From positions 1-33,969 of the forward strand of contig JAKJDW010000011.1 of the NCBI GenBank assembly GCA_022705745.1: 33,969 nt of DNA, in the 5' to 3' direction. A model generated the notes under the pieces. It ran no database searches, was not told where the DNA came from, and worked only from the letters and a program-made list of their open reading frames with translations. Positions 21,134 to 29,054 of this stretch are shown here, one piece after another; position 1 is the stretch's first letter, and every line of letters starts with the position of its first letter. Origin of the DNA: Patescibacteria group bacterium (GTDB lineage Bacteria > Patescibacteriota > Gracilibacteria > Absconditabacterales > Absconditicoccaceae). The position numbers and the translations under genes were made by a program.

Positions 21134-21222
21134 CAACACATAAATTAAAATCTAAAAAATATTTTTTAATCATATATAAAGTTGTAAATTGATATGTTTT
21201 GTGATTATTATCCTTATTTGGT

Positions 21223-22503
21223 CTAAATATCATCATCGTCATCAAAGTCGGACAAATATTCTTGATAAGAATAATCTATTTCTTCCTCCTCATCTTCTTC
21301 TATTTTTTTGACCCTTTTTCATTTCTTCCTTTTTCACATTTTTTCCATTTCTTCTATTTTGGCAATATCATCTTCAATTCCCAGTATTTTCAGCAATCAT
21401 TCATGGTCTTTTAGTTTTTGGATAACTTTTTGTTCTATTTGTCTTACTCTTTCTCTAGTCACATCAAATTCCTCTCATACTTGTTCTAGGGTATATCTTG
21501 GTCAATCTATTCCATATCTCATTTTAATAATTTTTGACTCTCTATCATCCAGCATAGAAAGAATCGTATCCAAATTATGTCTTAATGCATTTTTTTCTGC
21601 AAATTGATCAGGTCTGAGTGTGTTGCCATCTTCTATAATATCAGCCAAAGTGTCCCTTCATTCATCTCCTATTTCTCTATCCAATGATACATTTCAGAAT
21701 ATAACTTCCTCTAACTTTTTAATTTTTTTCATAGGAAAATCCAGTTCTTTTCAAATTTCTTTACTAGTTGGTTCCCTACCAAATTTTTGAAATAACAATT
21801 GATATGTTTTATTGTAGCTGTTTATTTCATCTATTAGATGAACAGGTATTCTTACATTTTTTGTCATATCAGCAATAGCTTTTGTAATACTTTGTTTTAT
21901 CCACCAAGTAGCATAAGTGCTAAATTTAAATTCTTTATCAGGATCAAATTTTTCAATAGCCTTTATCAATCAAATATTCCCCTCCTGTATTAGATCAGAA
22001 AAACTCAATCTACTACCAAAATATTTTTTAGCAATACTAATAACTAATCTTAAATTGGATTCTATCAATACTTTTTTTGCTTCTTCATCTCATTTTTTAA
22101 TTTTTCTAGCTATGTCTCTTTCTTCTTCTCAAGTTAGTAGGGGGATTTTGGATATATCGTTGAAATATAGTTTTATAAAATCTTTAAATTGTTTGTCGTT
22201 AGTTCTATGTGTAGTTTCATACAATTCTATCTTTCCTAACTTACTTTTTTCTACCAAGGCTTGTGCCTCCTTTTCCAAGATTTCTTCGATAGTCAAAACT
22301 TTTATACTTAATTTTTCTGCTAATTCATAAAATTTCTCCAATAATTTAGAACTCATATCCATGTCATCAATCTCGGAAATAATATCCTCTTCATTTACAG
22401 TTCAAGAGGTAAATCATTTATTTAACAGTAATTGTAATGGTTTTGTTAATTCTGTAATATCATCTTCAAGTTTTTCTCGTAATTGTTGTTTAATTTTTGA
22501 CAT
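21223..22503 (-). CDS. rpoD: primary RNA polymerase sigma factor (sigma70)
   Basis: 426 aa. Region 1.2/2 is recognisable from [20 protein letters not shown], then [34 protein letters not shown], and the -10-recognition segment [19 protein letters not shown]. Region 3 follows [12 protein letters not shown]. Region 4, which reads the -35 box, contains [19 protein letters not shown] and [18 protein letters not shown]. The C-terminus carries an unusual acidic tail ending DFDDDDDI beyond region 4. Region 1.1 is short. Its presence agrees with the TTGACA/TATAAT promoters visible in the window. Confidence 0.96.
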
Positions 22504-22537
22504 ACAGTAGCCGATTATTAATAATAAAACAAAATAT

Positions 22538-22565
22538 TTGACAAATACATTTTTTTATATATAAT
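22538..22565 (+). promoter_or_regulatory. consensus promoter divergent from rpoD
   Basis: TTGACA (22538-22543), 16-nt spacer, TATAAT (22560-22565), pointing away from rpoD toward a terminator only ~50 nt beyond the predicted start. Confidence 0.7.
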
Positions 22566-22571
22566 ATAAAC

Positions 22572-22642
22572 TGTGTGATGGAGCTCTAGCAACAGTTGTT
22601 AAGTTTACAAAAGCATTCTAATAGAAATATTAGAATGTTTTT
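22572..22642 (+). ncRNA. putative small RNA (about 70 nt)
   Basis: A consensus promoter is followed within 70 nt by a clear intrinsic terminator. The only ORF is the three-codon ATG GAG CTC TAG. No RNA family is recognised. It may be a stand-alone sRNA or an attenuated leader for the ruvA region. Confidence 0.4.
22613..22642 (+). terminator. intrinsic terminator
   Basis: Stem CATTCTAAT/ATTAGAATG with a 6-nt loop and a T-run. Confidence 0.8.
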
Positions 22643-23000
22643 TAATTAATCTACAAGACTTTATACAAATTTTTACCCATATATCAACACAAAAATACTT
22701 GAAAAAATATAAAAATTAGCTATTGTAAAGTTGAAAACTTTAAGAATGAAAAAATTCTTCCCTTGGGGGAAGCTGTTCTAGTGCTGCGCCCCGCCCCGTA
22801 GGACTACGGGGCGGGGTAGTTGGGGGTAAAACCCCCACCTAGTCCCTCATAAATTCGGGACACCACATCCTCCCCCGAGGGAGGGATTCTAATTGAAATC
22901 CTTACGAAACCCCGTTCTACTCGTCTTGTAAGCTTTGTAGGACTACGGGGCGGGTGGTAGGGAATACAAACTTTACACACTTTACACACATATTCCTACA
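22643..23000. repeat. intergenic region with type A repeat
   Basis: No gene. A type A palindromic element fills 22751-22890, with an added CCCCGCCCCG..CGGGGCGGGG hairpin; GTTGGGGGTAAAACCCCCAC, CTAGTCCCTCATAAATTCGG and the terminal hairpins match the copy at 91-192. A further partial CGGGGCGGG unit lies at 22947-22955. Confidence 0.7.
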
Positions 23001-23552
23001 ATGTTACACATAATCAATTGAGAAATAAAAAAATATTGAAAACAAACTTTTATTCAAAATTCAACTTTTTGAATAGAAGTTTCATATTTTTGAACCAAAA
23101 AAAAATGAGATTTTTTTCTATATCCCTATCTAGATGACAATAAAAAAACTATAAACTACTTCGCTTTTGACACAGTAGAGCAAAAAAGTACATTTGAGGA
23201 CTTGTTCAAAATTAGTGGCATTTGACCTAAAACAGCTTTCCAAATAGTACAGTTTCCAAGAGAAAAATTAAATACTGCAATTCAAACATTAGATTCTAAA
23301 TTATTGCAATCTATACCAGGTATTTGACCAAAATCAGCCAAAAAAATATTGTTAGAATTAAAATGAAATTTTGATTTTGAGGATCTTGCAAAAATGGATA
23401 TTGATCAAAAATTATACAAAAGTATCGTATCTTCCCTAAGATGATTTGGTTATGATACTAGTTCTATCAAAGAAACATTACAAAAATATGATTGAAAAAT
23501 TACAAAAAATAATATGGCAGAAGTTATAAAACGAGTTATTTCTAAAATGTAA
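23001..23552 (+). CDS. ruvA: Holliday junction helicase subunit RuvA
   Basis: 183 aa, near the usual 190-200. The N-terminal OB-fold domain (1-~62) begins MLHIINGEI. Two helix-hairpin-helix motifs follow, SGIGPKTAFQI (~72-82) and PGIGPKSAKKILLELKG (~106-122). The small C-terminal domain that contacts RuvB is at ~135-183 (SSLRGFGYD, IKRVISKM). RuvA binds four-way junctions and directs RuvB branch migration. ruvC is also in the window (31999) but far away; ruvB was not seen. Confidence 0.95.
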
Positions 23553-23557
23553 AATTA

Positions 23558-23585
23558 TTGATTTTTAGTTAAATTATACTATATT
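23558..23585 (+). promoter_or_regulatory. putative hicBA promoter
   Basis: TTGATT (23558-23563), 16-nt spacer, TATATT (23580-23585), directly after the ruvA stop and 34 nt before the hicB start. Confidence 0.5.
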
Positions 23586-23619
23586 ATTACATAATATTTA
23601 TTATATAAACAATAAACTA

Positions 23620-23829
23620 ATGAAAAAAAAGTTAAATATAGCTATTTGGCAAGAGTGAGATATGTTTGTAACGAGAGTATTAGAAAATAACATAAGTTCA
23701 TTTTGATACACTAAAGAAGAAGCATTAAAAAAAACACACGAGGCAATAGAATTATATTATGAATCTGAAAAAATAGATAATGATTACTTGATTAAAAACT
23801 TATCTTTACAAGAGTATAGTTTTGCATAA
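23620..23829 (+). CDS. hicB: HicB-like antitoxin
   Basis: 69 aa. It has the partial RNase H-like HicB fold: a strand pair LNIAIWQEGDMFVTRV, then FGYTKEEALKKTHEAIELYY, where HicB proteins carry the G.T.EEAL..l.Eai..y signature. There is no visible C-terminal DNA-binding domain, so autoregulation may work through the short form. Its stop overlaps the start of the hicA gene by one base (TAATG), indicating translational coupling. Antitoxin before toxin reverses the commonest hicAB order. Confidence 0.75.
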
Positions 23830-24050
23830 TGCCCAAAGTATATAAAGCCACACAAATATATAAAATGCTTATATCTTTGTGATTTGAAAAAATTTCACAA
23901 AAATGATCTCATATGAAATTAAAAAACAAAAAGTGAGTGATTGTAATATTACCAATTCACAATAAGGATATACCATATTGAACATTTTTATCAATACTAT
24001 CACAATGAAATATTTCTATTGATCACGCAAAAGATATATTGGGAAAATAA
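23829..24050 (+). CDS. hicA: HicA-like mRNA interferase toxin
   Basis: 73 aa. LISLGFEKISQKGSHMKLK (~15-33) contains the GSH segment with the catalytic His of HicA, and ILPIHNKDIPYGTFLSILSQ matches the VP.H...l..GTL..Il motif. HicA is a small dsRBD-like RNase that degrades mRNA until neutralised by HicB. The glycine of GSH is a TGA codon, so the toxin would be truncated if translated with the standard code. The LepA GTPase-domain gene follows after 26 bp on the same strand. Confidence 0.8.
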
Positions 24051-24076
24051 TAATTTAGATAAATTAGTATAAATTG

Positions 24077-24610
24077 ATGAAAATTAGAAATTTTTGTATT
24101 ATAGCACATATAGACCATTGAAAATCTACTTTGGCGGACAGAATGCTGGAAATTACTAGTACAATCAGAAAATCAAATAAAAATCAAGTATTGGATCGCA
24201 TGGATTTAGAACAAGAAAGATGAATTACAATCAAACTAACTCCAGTTAGAATGCAGCGAAAATGATATGAATTAAATATGATTGATACTCCAGGTCATGT
24301 AGATTTTCAGTATGAAGTGTCTCGTTCTCTAGCTGCAGTAGAATGAGCAATTTTGTTAGTAGATTCAAGTCAATGAATTCAGGCACAGACACTTTCTACT
24401 CTTTATCAAGCGATAGATCAAAACTTAGAAATTATTCCAGTTCTAAATAAAATAGATTTACCAGCAGCAAATCCTGAAAGAGTAGCACAAGAAATAGAAA
24501 ATGTTATTTGAATTCCCAAAGAAGAAATATTTCTTGTTTCATGAAAGACAGGGGAGTGAGTAGAGGCTGTTTTAGATGCTATTATTTCCAAAATCCCAGA
24601 GCCAAAATAA
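24077..24610 (+). CDS. lepA: LepA/EF4 GTPase domain only (N-terminal half of split lepA)
   Basis: 177 aa; full LepA is about 600. All five G motifs are present: [14 protein letters not shown] (G1), ERGITIK (G2), DTPGHVDF (G3), NKID (G4) and SGKTGEGV (G5, where LepA normally has SAKTG). The frame ends SKIPEPK and TAA, exactly where LepA passes from the G domain into domain II. Domains II to C-terminal are encoded on the opposite strand at 25515-27431. Both breakpoints fall at the domain boundary and both halves keep their conserved residues, so the pair probably works as a two-chain protein; that is inference. LepA is a ribosome-associated GTPase implicated in initiation and 30S assembly. Several G-motif glycines are TGA. 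Confidence 0.92.
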
Positions 24611-24933
24611 AATCTTTCAAGATAATTTTAAAATAACAAATAAATCTGATTTTTTAGTTTCAGATACATACGAATACTATTAGAATTCGAATACTATCAA
24701 AATTCCACAAAAAAGTTTAATTTTCTATTGCAAAAATAAATGTTGTGACTATATAGTACTTATATTTAAATACCATAGAGGCACAAATTAAAATATATAG
24801 ATTAAATATTAGAATCAAAACACCATATCGAATTCAAAATATCAAATTTGTCATAATGTTGACAAGTCCTATATCTTTTGAATACATATAGAATTCCGAA
24901 TCAATATTTTATATGATTAAATATTCAATCAAA
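24611..24933. other. AT-rich intergenic region with short repeats
   Basis: No gene. The hexamer-like words GAATTC, GAATAC and AAAATTC recur (GAATACTAT twice; GAATTCGAATACTATCAAAA), together suggesting a degenerate repeat. A possible nitroreductase promoter is TTGACA at 24859-24864 with TACATA at 24883-24888 (18-nt spacer). Confidence 0.4.
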
Positions 24934-25440
24934 ATGCAAACACTTGAAGCAATAAAAACTCGTAGATCTGTTAGGAGTTATTCTGATACCCAAAAACTTA
25001 CACCAGAACAGATAGCTGAAGTAGTTGAGTATTGATTATATGCTCCATCAGCCCACAATCAACAGGCACGAAAGTTTTTTATCGTCACAAAACAGAAAGA
25101 TTTAGATTTTTTAGGTGAGTTAATGCAATGGTGAAAGATGATTCCCAAATCATCATGAGTTGTTTTAGCTTGTTTTGATGATAGTAAGCTAAAAAGTCCA
25201 GATTTTATTCAACAAGATATGTGAGCTAGTATTCAAAATATTTTATTGGCAATACATGATAAGTGATATTGAGCTGTTTGGGTATGAACATATCCTCGTG
25301 AAAAGGTGCTTGATGAAATAAAAAAATATTTTGATTTTCCAACAAATATAATTCCTTTTGCAATATTGGCTATATGAGTACCAAACGAGGAACTTATGCC
25401 CAAAAATCTAAAAGTTGATTGAAAAATAGAAATTTTATAG
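24934..25440 (+). CDS. nitroreductase family protein
   Basis: 168 aa. TLEAIKTRRSVRSY at the start is the FMN-contacting signature of the nitroreductase fold. YAPSAHNQQARKFFIV (~32-47), ASIQNILLAIHDKGYGAVWVG and IIPFAILAIGVPNEE continue the family pattern. These are FMN enzymes using NAD(P)H to reduce nitro compounds, quinones or flavins; the substrate cannot be told. ATG 24934 gives the usual N-terminus; an in-frame ATG at 24913 would add seven residues. The gene lies between the two halves of lepA. Confidence 0.88.
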
Positions 25441-25514
25441 ATTATTTTTTTTGATTTGAGTTATTCTGAATTTTCATAGCCTATTTTAGGATAGATGTTT
25501 TAAGCAAATAAAAA

Positions 25515-27431
25515 TTACTTCGTTACCATTTTGATAAATACATCTGATGGAACATTCACGCTTCACATAGCTTTCATTTTCTTTTTTCATTCTTTCTGTT
25601 TTTGAAGTAACTTTCTTTTACGAGAGATATCTCAACCATAACATTTTGCTATTACATCTTTTTTAAGAGCTGAAATATTTTCTCTAGCTATCATTTTGTT
25701 TCAAATCCCAGCTTGGATTGGGATTACAAACATATGTCTTGGAATTAACTCTTTTAATTTTTTTACTATATCTCTTCATTGATATGCTGAATTATCTTTG
25801 TGTATAATCATAGATAATGCTTCTATTTTTTCTCAATTTAAGTAAATATCTAATTTTACTAAATCTGATTTTTGATATCTTTTGAACTCGTAATTCATCG
25901 TTGCATATCACTTTGTAGCTGATTTTAACCTATCATAAAAGTCTACAATAATTTCTCACATTGGGAGTAAATATTTTCGTACAACTCTAGTTTGATCTAT
26001 ATGCTCCATGTTTTGCATTTCTCACCTATAAGATTGACACAAACTCATAATCTCTCCTGTATATTCTTGCGGTCAAACTATTTCTACTTCTCAAATTGGC
26101 TCATAAATTTCATCTATTATTCATTGTTCTTTTATATCTGATCAGGCTTTTACAATCATTCGTAATTTTAAAATACTTCAATACTTTTCTATAATTTCTC
26201 AAATAGAAAAATCTTTTGTTTGATCGACCTCTTCTTGGGATATTCAATTAATTAACAATATCGGTCTATAATATCATGTTTTAGCTAATTCTGTCACATT
26301 TACTCAAGATTTTATTTTATCCAAAGCTGGAGTTTTTGATTTTACTAGATAAACTACTGTAGGAGTGGTGAAAATAGTTTCTAAATCAAACTCTCTAGAT
26401 AATCTTTCTTTGATAATATCCATATGCAACATTCATAGAAAACCACACCTAAATCATAATCATAATGCTTTGGAATCTTCCATAGAATATTCAATAGAAC
26501 TATCATTCAATGATAACTTTTCTAAACTATCTTTTAACTTATCGTAATCTGGTGTTTCAATAGGATAAACTCCAGCATAAACAAATGGTTTAGATTTTTT
26601 GAACCCAGGTATAGATAAGGATTGCAGAAGATTGTGAAAATTTTCAGAAGATTTAGAGATTAAAGAAGATTGGGAAGCTGGTTTTTCATAATTTTTTTGA
26701 AATCTTCTGTATAATAAAGATTTTCATCAAAAATCTATAACTAATCAATCATTTATATTTACATTATTAAGATAAGTTCTAATTTGTTTAAAGCAATTTT
26801 TATCAATAAATCATATTGATTTTAACTCTACTACCACTTTGTCATCAATTACTAAATCAATGAATCATTTTCAAACATTTTCTCATTCAAATGAGATTTT
26901 TATCGGTACTTCATCCTTTACTGTATGTCATTTTTTTTGTAAAGATTTTATGATGGCATTTTTATAAACATTTTCTCTCATTCATCATCATAATTCTCTG
27001 TGTATTTTCATACAAGTTCAAATAATATCATAAGTTAATGCATTAATTTCAGAAGATTTGGAGATTGCAGAGGATTTAGGGATTGCAGAAGATTGGGGGA
27101 TTGTTGCGTTTTTTTGCTTCTCAAAATCTTCTGCAAATTTTTTAACTTTCTGATAATCCCCTATGATTGTATCTCATATTTGAGCATCACGAACTGATTT
27201 TAGTCATGTAACTATATATCATATTTGTCATTTTGTAAGTTGAGAATCTTTTGTATATTCTGGTGAAAAATATCCAACTTCAGTAGCTTGTAATGAGATT
27301 TCAGAGTGAATTAAATATAAATTATCTCATGTTTTGAAACTTCATTGGATAATTTTTACATAGGCTACAACTCATTTATATGGATCATAAACACAATCAA
27401 AAATCAAAGCTTTTGAAATGTTTTCTAACAT
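25515..27431 (-). CDS. lepA: LepA/EF4 domains II-V plus C-terminal domain, with inserted GxxExxY domain
   Basis: 638 aa in one frame. It opens [20 protein letters not shown], the LepA domain II start, without any G domain. Residues ~128-250 are a foreign GxxExxY domain: GGGMRENVY has the signature Gly150..Glu153..Tyr156, and [17 protein letters not shown] holds the PD-(D/E)XK-like Asp192 and Glu202-Leu-Lys204. Its GGG is TGA TGA TGA. Flanking linkers [15 protein letters not shown] and [10 protein letters not shown] come from DNA repeats. LepA resumes at [15 protein letters not shown] (~273) and runs through [20 protein letters not shown] to the signature [20 protein letters not shown] and MVTK. 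In E. coli LepA, GDT and LPGFKK are separated by only about ten residues, so the insert occupies a loop between domains II and III. Its partner G domain is at 24077. Confidence 0.93.
26640..27101 (-). mobile_element. in-frame GxxExxY insertion inside lepA, with flanking direct repeats
   Basis: A ~460-bp segment bounded on the plus strand by TTTCAGAAGATTTAGAGATT (26642-26661) and by TTTCAGAAGATTTGGAGATT (27047-27066), each followed by a related AGAAGATTGGG segment. The 27047 side has one extra 18-bp unit (GCAGAGGATTTAGGGATT). Another related unit, GGATTGCAGAAGATTG, is at 26619-26634. The 18-bp unit is six codons and contains no stop in the coding frame, so any copy number stays in frame. The segment encodes a complete GxxExxY domain. 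Interpretation as a mobile insertion is inference from the repeats and from its absence in other LepA proteins. Confidence 0.75.
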
Positions 27432-27610
27432 AGAACGATTTTTCTTATTAAAAATAAATTCATCAATGTAAGATTATTACTGAAATTTTATAAATATTCA
27501 ATATTTTTAGGTTATTTTAGCAAAAAAAGGAGCTTAGATGAAGTAATTGTCAAAGTTTTGTACTACATTAATTTATATTGAAGAAGAAATCTATTGTTTT
27601 TAGTTTTTTA
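27432..27610. other. intergenic region upstream of lepA C-terminal gene
   Basis: No gene. On the minus strand TTGAAT, 16 nt and TAATAA (about 27474-27501) could be a promoter for the lepA half; two in-frame TAA codons 45-50 nt upstream of ATG 27431 exclude a longer N-terminus containing the G domain. Confidence 0.35.
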
Positions 27611-29053
27611 TTATTTTTTAATTAAATTATTTATTAATCAATTTTGATCAATATCGATTAATACATACTTATTTCTTGCTATAAATATTATTGGTTTATC
27701 TTCGTACCATTGAATATTATTATCAAAATTTTTGCTTAAATCTTTTTGTTCAATTAAAATTACATCAGCACCACAATCTATCAAGTCCTCTAATAAATTT
27801 ATTTTTTCTTTTCAATGAACACTTACAATATTAATATATCAGCCAGATTTGTAGTTTTCTAAATTTTTACAATCTTCATTCTTTCTATTTCTAAAATCAT
27901 ATCAATGGAAAGCAATCTTTATTCCACGAATATTTTTTTCTAAAATAATATTGTTTGCATTTCACTTGTTTCCAAAGTAACCGTAATTATCATTCAATTC
28001 AATATTTTCTGACAAATCCAAATTTATTATATTAAATCATAGTTCTGATAAGGTTTTTAATTTACTTGATAAGCCAGAATAAGAATTTTCTAATGTAAAT
28101 CCGAGAAAATCAATTCAAAATCACTTTCTATGTACATTATGTTTTGGATTGTTTTTTATGTTTCATAATTGATAAAAGTCCCTCATATGATTCACCAATT
28201 CTTCATTATTTAATGATAATAGATCACTTAAAGAACTTCAAAAAAATCATATTGTTATTCAATTGTTATTTTCTTTTTCATCTCCATATAAATACCATTG
28301 TCTGGAAGTATTATCATATCATAGGTCTTTATTGTTTATTACACTACTGGAATCTCTAAATACAAAATTTGGAAATTGGTTTTTTTCAGAAGCCCAAAGA
28401 TTAGTTAGATACAAGCAAGTAGGGCAGTCAACTTCTATGTTTTTGTAATCATCTTTATCCAAACTATTTTGTATTACATACTTGGTTTTAATATCGTGTA
28501 AGTTTGCCCAATCTTCACTCACATAATGAGAAAAATCTACAGAAGCTAGTACCAATAAGTCTCATTTTTTTTCTAACTTTTTGAATTCTTCCAAAATATT
28601 ATTCATTCTTCCAAAATCTCTTCATTTTATTTTGGCTAAATACAAATTAGAATCCGGAAAATATTTTTTGATATACGGAAACTGTTCTCATAAACCATGT
28701 TCTTTTATGTGTTTTTTATATTTTCGTCCATTTCATTCATAAACTCATTTTACATTCAAGCATGTGTTTTTATAACACATATCTTTGTCAATATTGTTGA
28801 GTTTTAGATTATTGTTTTTTAATGCGTAAAAATGATCAGGACTTATTATTAATATGTTAATTTTTTTCCCAGAAAGCTGATAAGTATCTTGAATATTCTT
28901 ATACTGTCTGTGTACCACTTGTTCTTGAATAGTAAAATGTGGAACTACAGCAAAATTGATATGATATTTTTTTTTGTTCCATAAAAACAATACAAAAATC
29001 AACAAATACACTAGGCATAGTACAATAAATCTAATAATCTTTTTTTTTGTCAT
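27611..29053 (-). CDS. membrane-anchored Memo/CapA-like protein
   Basis: 480 aa. A single N-terminal membrane segment (IIRFIVLCLVYLLIFVLFLW, ~6-25) would anchor it with the body outside. Residues ~35-300 resemble the Memo (AmmeMemoRadiSam system protein B) fold: VVPHFTIQEQVVHRQY, NILIISPDHFYAL, LVLASVDFSHYVSEDW and TIGFFG. The C-terminal ~150 residues (IKIAFHGYDFRN, NIVSVHGKEK, LIDCGADVILIEQKDL) look like a degenerate CapA/PgsA-type metallophosphatase domain. The start codon ATG follows the stop of the upstream DUF3160 gene by one base (TAATATG), so the two are translationally coupled. No AmmeMemoRadiSam radical-SAM partner is nearby. The role is unknown; envelope location is inferred. Confidence 0.65.
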
Positions 29054-29054
29054 A

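Noticed and set aside
22804-22989. Proline/arginine-rich minus ORF in the intergenic region before ruvA
   Set aside because: It lies wholly in the GC-rich palindromic repeat; composition is explained by the repeat and no family matches.
25515-27431. Insert in LepA considered as an intein
   Set aside because: No Cys/Ser at the first position or His-Asn at the end of the insert; its domain is GxxExxY, not Hint or LAGLIDADG, and its borders are repeats.
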